Source: an uncultured Fidelibacterota bacterium (GTDB lineage Bacteria; Fidelibacterota; Marinisomatia; Marinisomatales; UBA1611). From it: DNA of 7,034 bases. Position numbers and translations under genes: made by a program. The notes beneath the pieces were generated by a model. The model worked only from the letters and a program-made list of their open reading frames with translations, ran no database searches and had not been told where the DNA came from. The stretch is from assembly GCA_937893835.1 (NCBI GenBank), contig CALCSS010000134.1:1-7034 (forward strand), given 5' to 3'. Below are positions 1-6,272 of the stretch, piece by piece (within the stretch, counting starts at the first letter, position 1; the number at the start of each line of letters is the position of its first letter).

Positions 1-90
1 AACAGTGATGGTAACGCTGTGACAAATACCGGGATCAACACTGATGGTATTGGCACAATGGGCGCAAGAGAATCCGGTGTTGGTAGCTAA
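1..90 (+). CDS. C-terminal fragment of an unidentified protein (5' end outside window)
   Basis: An open frame enters at base 1 and stops at TAA 88-90, giving 29 residues that begin NSDGNAVTNTG and end ESGVGS. The tail is rich in Gly, Asn, Thr and Ser with no charged cluster or membrane segment. It holds a loose internal repeat (NSDGN, then NTDGI). I do not recognise the family. It sits just upstream of a pilin operon and on the same strand, so it could be the end of another pilin or of a cell-surface protein; that is inference from position only. A strong terminator follows at 132-167, so this gene probably ends its own transcription unit. Confidence 0.55.
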   Translation, partial: NSDGNAVTNTGINTDGIGTMGARESGVGS

Positions 91-102
91 GGAATTGATC
101 TG

Positions 103-114
103 ATCTAATTAGAT
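103..114. repeat. 12-bp perfect AT-rich palindrome
   Basis: ATCTAATTAGAT reads the same on both strands and lies 13 nt after the stop codon of the upstream gene and before the terminator. Its centre, TAATTA, is also the centre of the larger palindrome at 4176-4191. It could be a protein-binding site or a minor RNA hairpin; the sequence alone cannot decide, and short AT-rich palindromes also arise by chance. Confidence 0.4.
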
Positions 115-131
115 TAAAGACCACAATTATC

Positions 132-167
132 TTAAAAAGGCTCCGGTTTCCACTGGGGCCTTTTTAA
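132..167 (+). terminator. Intrinsic terminator after the upstream gene
   Basis: The left arm TTAAAAAGGCTCC (132-144) pairs with the right arm GGGGCCTTTTTAA (155-167). This makes a 13-bp stem with one U-G wobble and a 10-nt loop, with five T residues in the 3' arm. The A-tract on the left and T-tract on the right make it look bidirectional. It separates the gene ending at 90 from the pilin operon starting at 199. A promoter for the pilin operon must therefore lie in the short stretch after it, or else transcription reads through. Confidence 0.8.
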
Positions 168-198
168 ATTCAGGATCAAATTGATACATAAGGAAACA

Positions 199-699
199 AT
201 GAAAGTGACACACCCGAAAAAGACAGACGACAAGAGCGCGGCAGGATTTACCATGATGGAGCTGGTGGTGACACTGGCGCTCATGGGGATATTGTTCAGC
301 TTTGCGATCCCAGCATACAATGGTGTCTCTGAGGAGATGCAGGGCAAGCGGAACGTGGCGAACATGCAGACCATTCGAGAGACATTCTTTCATTACTTTT
401 ATCGCATGCATCAGCAAAGGGGCAGGGTCGCTCATTTCCCACCCTCACCAGATAACGAGAAAAAGGTCATGGATGATCAGTGGTCGAGCACGCCCATGGA
501 CTCTACCTTGTCGGATCAGGCACCACAGAACCTGTTCTCGACCGGAGAATTACCAAAGAATGCGAATAATAGCCCATTCATGTACGTGACCTGGAATGAT
601 ACGAATCAGGTAACGGGTGAGGTGATGTTCTATATCAAGATCGAGGATATCGATGAGGATAGCCCCTCATTCGGAAAGTCCTTTACTTACTCTATATAA
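199..699 (+). CDS. Type IV prepilin / pseudopilin, GspG- or MshA/B-like
   Basis: This is a 166-residue class III prepilin-like protein. From ATG 199 the leader is 16 residues and Lys-rich (KK, K12), ending AAG; cleavage at G16|F17 gives FTMME, with the conserved Glu at +5. A hydrophobic helix follows (about 17-37, LVVTLALMGILFSFAIPAY). After it comes a stretch typical of the pilin stalk helix (NVANMQTIRETFFHYFYR) and then a polar globular domain. The protein should be processed by a prepilin peptidase and assembled into a pilus or pseudopilus. ATG 199 has AAGGA at 190-194, 4 nt away. A TTG at 181 (AGGA at 172-175, 5 nt spacer) would add six residues and is the alternative start. It is the first gene of a run of five pilin-like genes. 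The terminator upstream suggests a new unit starts here. The exact subfamily is uncertain. Confidence 0.85.
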   Translation: MKVTHPKKTDDKSAAGFTMMELVVTLALMGILFSFAIPAYNGVSEEMQGKRNVANMQTIRETFFHYFYRMHQQRGRVAHFPPSPDNEKKVMDDQWSSTPMDSTLSDQAPQNLFSTGELPKNANNSPFMYVTWNDTNQVTGEVMFYIKIEDIDEDSPSFGKSFTYSI

Positions 700-734
700 A
701 ATCGTATTCTTCTGGTCGAAATCCTATTTTGACC

Positions 735-1229
735 ATGGATAAAATAAAAAGAAACTCAACAGTATTGACCTCCTCAGGATTCTCCCTGGTGGAACTTATT
801 GTCGTCATCGTGCTCATTGGCATATTCGCATCCATAGCCATGACCCGCACCAGAACAGGGCTTTCGACCATCAGAGAACAGATAGCCATCGATCAGGTCA
901 CAAGTGACATTGACCTTGTAAGGTCAATGGCATTTGGAAGGCACGATACCATAACCATTGTATTCTCCACCTCGCAGGAGAGTTACGCCATCTTCAATGG
1001 GCCTGATGGATCACGCTTGTCCATTGAGGATTTTCCAAATAGCGACAACGGAACGATCTCATTGGACAATTCAACCATGAGAGATGTGGATCTCCAGTCA
1101 GTCAATTTCAATGGCTCCTCAGAGTTACAGTTTCTTCCTCTTGGTGATGTAAAGGCAGGAGGATCATTGGCTCTTAATGATAACACGATCACCATCCAAC
1201 CTGTCACAGGAAGATGGAGTGTGAATTGA
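735..1229 (+). CDS. GspH/MshC-like minor pseudopilin
   Basis: This is a 164-residue prepilin-like protein from ATG 735. A TTG at 729 would add only two residues. The 15-residue leader ends TSSG; the mature protein begins FSLVE with Glu at +5 and continues into a hydrophobic helix (about 16-37). The next part, with DQVTSDIDLVRSMAFGRHDTI followed by alternating beta-strands and a closing ITIQPVTGRW, matches the general pattern of GspH-type minor pseudopilins (arginine in a long helix, then an 'itxxpxTGR' strand near the end). GspH-class proteins are minor subunits near the tip of the pilus or pseudopilus. No clear ribosome-binding site precedes ATG 735. The gap from the previous gene is 35 nt, and the last 4 nt overlap the next gene if its TTG start is right. 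Confidence 0.82.
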   Translation: MDKIKRNSTVLTSSGFSLVELIVVIVLIGIFASIAMTRTRTGLSTIREQIAIDQVTSDIDLVRSMAFGRHDTITIVFSTSQESYAIFNGPDGSRLSIEDFPNSDNGTISLDNSTMRDVDLQSVNFNGSSELQFLPLGDVKAGGSLALNDNTITIQPVTGRWSVN

Positions 1230-1717
1230 TCAGGGAAGGCAAGATAGATCAAAGAGGATTTACCCTTGTGGAGGTGATGGTCGTCCTCATTTTGATGACC
1301 CTGTCCTTCATGGTCTTCTTGAATGCACTGAACACAGGGAAGAGTGTCAGGGCCAGGTCTGAGTTACGTACCATTCAGAGTGTCATCCTCAGCAGTCTTG
1401 AGAACCAGATCCGTGCGAGGCGATTTGATGAAAATCTCTCTGCGCCTTGGTCTTCCACGCTAGGCAAGGAGACCAGCAATGGAGAATCATCGTTGACCGA
1501 TTTTGATGACATCGATGATTTCAATGGATATTCCATTTCTTCCGTTAGCGAGCACCCCGCATTTAGCTGTGATGTGACCGTCAACTATGTATCTCCAACA
1601 TCGGGCTTTCACTCATCACAATCAGGGCAGACCGACTATAAGAGCGTCATGGTCAAGGTATCTCACCCTACTCTCTCTGCCATAACCGATACCATGATCA
1701 TTAGTCCAGGGCTATAG
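1226..1717 (+). CDS. MshD/PilV-like minor pilin
   Basis: This is a 163-residue class III prepilin from a TTG start. The 11-residue leader ends DQRG and the mature protein begins FTLVE (Glu +5), followed by a hydrophobic helix. RRFDEN (about 65-70) and the acidic DFDDIDDFNGY (about 92-102) resemble the conserved RFDE and DDxDDxxGY region of MSHA minor pilin MshD, judged from memory. I prefer TTG 1226 to ATG 1214. GGAG at 1216-1219 lies 6 nt before TTG, and TTGA forms a 4-nt stop-start overlap with the gene ending at 1229. ATG 1214 has AGGAAG directly abutting it with no spacer, and would add four residues (MECE). The overlap implies translational coupling with the GspH-like gene. The likely role is a minor pilin of the tip or priming complex. 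Confidence 0.8.
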   Translation: MIREGKIDQRGFTLVEVMVVLILMTLSFMVFLNALNTGKSVRARSELRTIQSVILSSLENQIRARRFDENLSAPWSSTLGKETSNGESSLTDFDDIDDFNGYSISSVSEHPAFSCDVTVNYVSPTSGFHSSQSGQTDYKSVMVKVSHPTLSAITDTMIISPGL

Positions 1718-1719
1718 GC

Positions 1720-2280
1720 ATGGTACGCAATTCACGCAGGGGCTTCACTCTGATCGAGATGATCATTGTGATCGTTATCATAGGGATCATTGGTTCCATG
1801 GCAGCGAGCATGCTCTTTCAGGGAGCGAAGATCTTCGTTGGTGAGACAGATCGCCAGGGATTCGTCAGTGAGTCCAGGTCTGCATTCTGGAGGATAATGA
1901 GGGACACACAGGGACAGGCATCTCCCTCAGATTTTGTTCAGTCCGATCAGAACAGTCTGTATCTAAGAGATGGGAGTGGCGATCAAAAGGATTTCCAGAC
2001 AGGATCAGAAGGATATTTGAATCTCAGGCTGGGAAGTGGAAACTATAACCCCTTGTCAAACTCTGTTGCATATTCCAATTCGAATGGTTTTTCATTCTAT
2101 GACAATAATTTTAGCGTGATCTCACCATCCTCAGGAGGCCTATCGGTCGAACAGGCACAAAATATCAGAATATCAAAATTGGACCTGACCTTCACCAATG
2201 ATTCAGAGACCCTTTCCTTAAGCTCATTTGTGTACCCACACAGCTTTAGGTTTGGTAAAAAGATGAGCTACCACAACTGA
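1720..2280 (+). CDS. MshO/GspJ-like minor pilin
   Basis: This is a 186-residue prepilin-like protein with a short basic leader, MVRNSRRG, cleaved before FTLIE (Glu +5). The hydrophobic helix IIVIVIIGIIGSM covers about 14-28. The following helix ends in ESRSAFWRIMRDT, where the 'R-x-x-x-x-W/L-R-I-M-R-D' pattern recalls MshO/GspJ/PilW proteins. Near the C-terminus (166-175) LSLSSFVYPHS resembles the final strand of those families ('VFPRN' in relatives), again from memory. Start: ATG 1720 with AGGG at 1708-1711, spacer 8 nt, 2 nt after the previous stop. The stop TGA shares its last base with the ATG of the next gene (TGATG, 2278-2282), so the two are probably translationally coupled. The likely role is a minor pilin that helps build the tip complex. 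Confidence 0.8.
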   Translation: MVRNSRRGFTLIEMIIVIVIIGIIGSMAASMLFQGAKIFVGETDRQGFVSESRSAFWRIMRDTQGQASPSDFVQSDQNSLYLRDGSGDQKDFQTGSEGYLNLRLGSGNYNPLSNSVAYSNSNGFSFYDNNFSVISPSSGGLSVEQAQNIRISKLDLTFTNDSETLSLSSFVYPHSFRFGKKMSYHN

Positions 2281-4178
2281 TGGGCATCAAGCACAAGATC
2301 AATGATGAGTCAGGTGTCATACTCATGGCATCGACCATGGGTGTCTTCATCTTGCTCAGTCTCTTTGCATTCTATCTCGCACGCTTCTCTGTGATCGAGA
2401 CAAGGACCGGCGGGTATCACACTCAAGACATAAAGGTACGGAACCTCGCCATGACGGGGATCGAGCGTGGTCTACAGACGTACAAGGCATCGAGAAATAC
2501 ATCCAACATAACCGGCAATTTCAATAATGGTACCTACACTGTCAAATTTGATAGCCAAAACGATGAGAGCGGCAGTTCCTTGTCCAAGACACATTACCTC
2601 ACACTGAAAAGCAGAGGGAAGATCGATGATGTTGAGAGAAATATCAGGTTCCTCATATCCTCTCTCCCAGAGGCTTTCTGCTTCTCATTCTATGGGAGCA
2701 ACAGCAGTGGTCAAACATTCACAGAGACAAATGGAAGCATATCGGGTGATATGTTCTACAATGGAAATGTCCAGTCAAACAGTGGCGCCAATAGTGGTGT
2801 CACCTATACCAGCACAGGGACGGGCGGGACGCTTCTATCCTCTCCTCCCACATTTCCAGAGATCGACATCAGCCAGTATGAGGCCCTTTTGACAAGTGCA
2901 AGCTCTGCCGCAGGAGACTACACCAACCATGCCCTTGATTTCAATGGAAGCAACCAATATATAAAGATCAATAATTCTAGTGACATCAATACGGGTAGTC
3001 ACAATCACACCCAGAAGACGATTGAGGCCTGGTTCAGGGTAGACAACAAGGACATAACCACACGGAAACAGACCATCTACGAACAAGGGGGCACGGTCAG
3101 GGGTTTGAACATCTATGTCTATGGAGGTTCACTATATGTTGGAGGCTGGAACGAGCCAAATGGTGAGAGTGACTGGGATCCAGGTACGTGGTTGTCAACA
3201 AGCAATATCCAGAGTAATACCTGGCACCATGTGGCACTGACTCTAAATGGTGGGAATGATGTAACGAACAATGCCTTCAAAGGTTATTTGGATGGAACGC
3301 AATTTGGATCAGGTCAAGGTTCAAAACTCTGGAACCACGGCGGAGATGTTTCCATAGCTCGAAACAGGGACACCAAATTCCATACTGGAGACTATAACAG
3401 TGAAAAATATTTTGGTGGTCTGATAGACGAGGTCAGATTGTGGAATACCACGAGGACACAGGCACAGATCTCTGAACATAAGGATGCTATCCTAGAGGGC
3501 GATGAATCCGGTCTGACCGCGTACTATGATTTTCAAGAGGGCACTGGATCTGTGGCCAATGATGGGCAGACTCAATCAAATAACGATGGCTCAATAAAAA
3601 ATAATCCATCCTGGACATCAGGACCGATACTGTCAGATATGAACAACTCTTCTTTTGCAAATACTACGATAAGCCTGGGTGGCTATGCCAATGATCAGCT
3701 CCTTGCTGGTGGCAATATCACTATCTCGAACTCGACGATAAATGGTCCAGGGTATATTGTCGCAGACGGAAATATCACCATCAGTTCCAATACAACTGTC
3801 AATGGCAACATATTTATCATATGCAGTGGGAACATCACGGTCTCAGGTTCCCAGCTTGGTACTGGATTGAGTAACGCGGTCATTGTCTATTCAAAGGGAA
3901 ATGCAAGCTACGATAATTCCACGGTCTATGGTCTGGTGGTATCAAAGGGCAGTGCACTTGGTCTGAATGGCACGGATGTCCAGGGGGCGATATTGAACTA
4001 TGGATCCTCGTTCTACCTCGCAGGTGATAGCGACATAAACGGATCTGTCGTATCAAAATATTCAGTTGACCTACAGGGCAACAGCGCATCCATCACCAGG
4101 GGAAACATCCCTGAATTTGCAGGATCAGACATAGGTTTAGATCCTTTTGTTCTTCCCGGATCTTTTTTAGAATACTAG
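2280..4178 (+). CDS. PilX/GspK/MshP-like tip pilin with LamG domain inserted in a beta-solenoid
   Basis: This is a 632-residue protein, several times the length of its pilin neighbours. Residues 1-35 look like a prepilin N-terminus: a basic leader, then ESG|VILMA and a hydrophobic helix (13-33). It has Ala, not Glu, at +5, as in GspK and PilX-type proteins. The segment NLAMTGIERGLQTY (about 55-68) matches the helix that follows in PilX/GspK. Residues 150-165 look like a first solenoid turn. A LamG-like jellyroll domain (concanavalin fold, about 217-450) follows, with ALDFNG, IEAWFRV, WHHVALT, GYLDGT, GLIDEVRLWN and LTAYYDF. Then come about seven degenerate rungs of 17-23 residues (about 461-607), many starting GNIT-I/V-S, ending in a short tail without a sorting signal. 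There is no strong ribosome-binding site; the TGATG junction suggests coupling. As last gene of the operon it probably encodes the tip subunit that displays the LamG domain. The ligand (glycan or protein) cannot be read from sequence. Confidence 0.82.
   Translation: MGIKHKINDESGVILMASTMGVFILLSLFAFYLARFSVIETRTGGYHTQDIKVRNLAMTGIERGLQTYKASRNTSNITGNFNNGTYTVKFDSQNDESGSSLSKTHYLTLKSRGKIDDVERNIRFLISSLPEAFCFSFYGSNSSGQTFTETNGSISGDMFYNGNVQSNSGANSGVTYTSTGTGGTLLSSPPTFPEIDISQYEALLTSASSAAGDYTNHALDFNGSNQYIKINNSSDINTGSHNHTQKTIEAWFRVDNKDITTRKQTIYEQGGTVRGLNIYVYGGSLYVGGWNEPNGESDWDPGTWLSTSNIQSNTWHHVALTLNGGNDVTNNAFKGYLDGTQFGSGQGSKLWNHGGDVSIARNRDTKFHTGDYNSEKYFGGLIDEVRLWNTTRTQAQISEHKDAILEGDESGLTAYYDFQEGTGSVANDGQTQSNNDGSIKNNPSWTSGPILSDMNNSSFANTTISLGGYANDQLLAGGNITISNSTINGPGYIVADGNITISSNTTVNGNIFIICSGNITVSGSQLGTGLSNAVIVYSKGNASYDNSTVYGLVVSKGSALGLNGTDVQGAILNYGSSFYLAGDSDINGSVVSKYSVDLQGNSASITRGNIPEFAGSDIGLDPFVLPGSFLEY
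4139..4168 (+). terminator. Possible weak intrinsic terminator inside the 3' end of the tip-pilin gene
   Basis: AGATCC (4139-4144) pairs with GGATCT (4158-4163) around a 13-nt loop, followed by a T-run to 4168. The stem is only 6 bp and lies within the last codons of the gene. It could end the pilin transcript together with the palindrome just downstream, or it may be a chance pairing, since GATC words are very common here. Confidence 0.3.
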
Positions 4179-4191
4179 GATAATTATCCTA
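4176..4191. repeat. 16-bp perfect palindrome in the pilin-fucosidase gap
   Basis: TAGGATAATTATCCTA is a perfect inverted repeat with no spacer, starting on the TAG stop of the tip-pilin gene. It has too little GC and no T-tract to be a classic terminator. Its position just ahead of the glycosidase genes would suit a dimeric repressor or activator site. It contains GATAAT, close to a sigma70 -10 box, but no matching -35 lies 16-18 nt upstream. It shares the TAATTA core with the palindrome at 103-114. Confidence 0.45.
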
Positions 4192-4202
4192 TCTAAAAGG
4201 TC

Positions 4203-4268
4203 ATAAAGCACACTTACACCATATCCCCCTTCAAACGAACACTGGTTCATGCCTCTGTCTTTATATTC
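4203..4268 (+). other. Probable signal-peptide coding extension of the fucosidase (non-ATG start)
   Basis: The fucosidase frame stays open upstream of ATG 4269 back to a stop at 4194-4196. The 22 codons from ATA 4203 read (I/M)KHTYTISPFKRTLVHASV and on into FIF, then run into MSMLMLNA|QEF. This is a textbook Sec signal peptide: basic n-region (K2, K11, R12), hydrophobic core and an Ala before the mature Gln. No ATG, GTG or TTG exists in this extension; a CTG at 4242 would lose the basic residues. ATA may be a rare start codon or an ATG altered by one base. AAAAGG (4195-4200) lies only 2 nt before ATA, closer than usual. Confidence 0.5.
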
Positions 4269-6263
4269 ATGTCCATGCTGATGTTGAATGCGCAGGAGTT
4301 TGAACCCAACTGGAACTCCCTGGACTCTCGCCAGACCCCAGAGTGGTTCAAGGATGCAAAATTTGGGATCTTCATTCATTGGGGTCTCTACTCGGTACCG
4401 GCATGGGGTCCTAAAGATTCCTATGCAGAGTGGTATTTGAATGGTCTGAACAATGGTGACACTGCCCGGTTGAGATATCACGAGGAAAATTACGGCAAGG
4501 ACCTTTCTTACTGGCAATTCATGGATCTCTTCAAGGCAACTGATTATGACCCGGATCAATGGGCCGAACTTTTCAAACGATCAGGCGCAAGATATGTGGT
4601 CCTTACCTCAAAACACCATGACGGTTTTTGTCTGTGGCCTAGTGAGCAAAGCAAGGGATACAACTCTGTAAGTGGTGCAGCAGGCAGGGATCTGTTGGGA
4701 GATCTAGATCGGTCTGTAAAAAAAGTAGGCCTTAGATCGGGTCTCTACTACTCGCTCTATGAGTGGGACCATCCTGACTATCCAGATAATGTGAAAAACT
4801 ATGTGGATGAATACATGCTACCCCAGTTCAAGGATGTGGTACAGCGTTACCGGCCAGACATCATATTCTCTGATGGTGAATGGGACAGAGACAGCAAGGA
4901 GTGGAAGAGTGAGGAGTTCTTGGCCTGGCTGTATAATGAGTCCAATGCTCCGGATGATGTCGTTGTCAATGATCGATGGGGGGGAGAGACAAGATTCAAA
5001 CATGGAGGATACTACTCTACTGAATATGATCCATCCTCCGGTCAAATTGATGAGGAATTCATAGATCGTGGATGGGAGGAGTGTCGCGGAATAGGAAGGT
5101 CCTTTGGATATAATAGAAATGAAGGACCGGAGGACTACAGCACGTCCGATGAATTGATACGTATGCTTGTTGACATTGTAAGTAGGGGTGGTAATCTCCT
5201 TCTGAATATTGGCCCTAGGGCCGATGGCACGATCCCGGATATCATGGTCAATCGTTTGGAAGACATAGGCTCATGGCTAGAAAAGAATGGAGAGTCAATA
5301 TATGGAACGACCATCGACCGTAAGGTCAGGTCAGGAAATGTAAGGTTTACTCTTTCTAAGAATAGAAGATATCTTTTTGCCTTCATTGAGAAAATTCCGC
5401 AGGAGAGACTGGTCATCAGAGGAATCAGTGGCACTGGAAATGAACAGATCACTCATCTTGGAAAGAAAAGAAAATTGAATTGGAGAAACGTTCGCGGTGA
5501 TCTTGTCATCGAGATTCCAAACGAGATCCATGCGGTGCTGGGTAATGCACCGGTACACGTGTTCAAGATACCCGTACTGCCTTACCTTGACGACCCCATG
5601 GTGGGCATTATGATAAATGATGGCCATGCAAATGTGACCATCACACCAGATGCTAGATTCTCTCAATTGCATTACGCCTTTGGAAATAATACGGAACAGA
5701 TCATCAATTTTATTGATTATGAAGGTCCATTCAGAGTTGATGGTCCTGAAATGTTGAACGTGAAGGCCACCATGGAAGGTAGGCAGTCTAGCCGCATAGT
5801 TACAGTCCCGATAGAGCTATTGAGCGATGGAAATGGGCTAAGTAAAAAGACCTACTTGGGCCAGTGGGAGAATTGTGATCAAATGGTCAAAGGGTCACCA
5901 GTAGACGAGTCAATATCAATTGATCTTTCGATCGATGAGGGTCGGGAGAATGATTTTGGTCATTCCTTTTTTGGATACCTGCAGATCGATGAAAAGGGGA
6001 CCTATGAATTCCAAACGATCTCAGATGATGGGTCACGTCTATCCATAGATGGATTTCCCATTGTTGACAACGATGGTCTCCATGGCCGGGAGATGGTCAA
6101 GGGTGAGATCCCTCTAGAGACCGGACTCCATAGGATAAAGGTCGATTATTTTGAAAGAGGTGGACAACAATCTCTTGATGTAAAATGGAAGGGACCAGGG
6201 TTTGGGTGGAGGAGCATCCCATCTTTCAAGTTATTCAGGACAAATGACCATGGAAAAAAATAG
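4269..6263 (+). CDS. GH29 alpha-L-fucosidase with C-terminal PA14 domain
   Basis: This is a retaining exo-glycosidase that removes terminal alpha-L-fucose. In the 664-residue reading from ATG 4269, the catalytic (beta/alpha)8-like domain spans about 12-345. It holds FGIFIHWG (32-39), KHHDGF (115-120) and SDGEW, whose D202 is the expected nucleophile. WEEC-x-x-IGRSFGYN (269-282) includes Glu270 as the likely acid/base, by analogy with the WE-x-C motif of GH29 subfamily A. Residues about 346-436 form the usual C-terminal beta domain. About 440-515 may be a chitobiase C-terminal-like sandwich (tentative). About 524-657 is a PA14 domain (SDDGSRLSIDG, the NDG turn and the Y-F-E strand), often carbohydrate-binding. 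ATG 4269 leaves only a stub of a signal peptide; the real start is probably upstream (see 4203-4268), so the enzyme is likely exported. The GH109-like gene follows 9 nt downstream. The linkage cleaved (alpha-1,2, -1,3 or -1,4) cannot be told. Confidence 0.88.
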   Translation: MSMLMLNAQEFEPNWNSLDSRQTPEWFKDAKFGIFIHWGLYSVPAWGPKDSYAEWYLNGLNNGDTARLRYHEENYGKDLSYWQFMDLFKATDYDPDQWAELFKRSGARYVVLTSKHHDGFCLWPSEQSKGYNSVSGAAGRDLLGDLDRSVKKVGLRSGLYYSLYEWDHPDYPDNVKNYVDEYMLPQFKDVVQRYRPDIIFSDGEWDRDSKEWKSEEFLAWLYNESNAPDDVVVNDRWGGETRFKHGGYYSTEYDPSSGQIDEEFIDRGWEECRGIGRSFGYNRNEGPEDYSTSDELIRMLVDIVSRGGNLLLNIGPRADGTIPDIMVNRLEDIGSWLEKNGESIYGTTIDRKVRSGNVRFTLSKNRRYLFAFIEKIPQERLVIRGISGTGNEQITHLGKKRKLNWRNVRGDLVIEIPNEIHAVLGNAPVHVFKIPVLPYLDDPMVGIMINDGHANVTITPDARFSQLHYAFGNNTEQIINFIDYEGPFRVDGPEMLNVKATMEGRQSSRIVTVPIELLSDGNGLSKKTYLGQWENCDQMVKGSPVDESISIDLSIDEGRENDFGHSFFGYLQIDEKGTYEFQTISDDGSRLSIDGFPIVDNDGLHGREMVKGEIPLETGLHRIKVDYFERGGQQSLDVKWKGPGFGWRSIPSFKLFRTNDHGKK

Positions 6264-6266
6264 GAG
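6262..6266 (+). promoter_or_regulatory. Shine-Dalgarno site of the GH109 gene
   Basis: AGGAG overlaps the TAG stop of the fucosidase gene and stands 6 nt before ATG 6273. This fixes the start of the downstream gene and shows that the organism uses canonical ribosome-binding sites. Confidence 0.75.
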
Positions 6267-6272
6267 TATCTA

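Noticed and set aside
95..117. TTGATC followed by GATTAA as a sigma70 promoter for the pilin operon
   Set aside because: The spacer is only about 11 nt, and the terminator at 132-167 would follow the start site.
127..435. Overlapping - strand open frames over the first pilin gene and its terminator
   Set aside because: They run through a strong hairpin and oppose a clear prepilin gene; composition fits shadow frames.
735..1229. Complete type II secretion operon (GspG-H-I-J-K) as a firm call
   Set aside because: The order also fits G-H-I-J-K, but the RFDE/DDIDDFNGY motif and the LamG-bearing last gene fit MSHA-like minor pilins better. Without assembly genes in the window neither can be fixed, so no gene symbols were given.
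2626..3086. Short + and - frames within the tip-pilin gene
   Set aside because: They lie inside the conserved LamG/solenoid coding sequence and have no domain signal or good ribosome-binding site of their own.
3660..4100. Tandem DNA repeat or CRISPR-like array
   Set aside because: Units vary in length and DNA sequence; the periodicity exists only at protein level and fits a beta-solenoid.
4167..4559. 130-codon open frame on the - strand across the pilin-fucosidase gap
   Set aside because: It lies antisense to the conserved GH29 N-terminus and signal-peptide region, has no recognisable motifs, and would be the only - strand gene in the window.
4697..4706. GATCTAGATC palindrome inside the fucosidase gene
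   Set aside because: It is coding, short, and expected to occur by chance given the abundance of GATC here.
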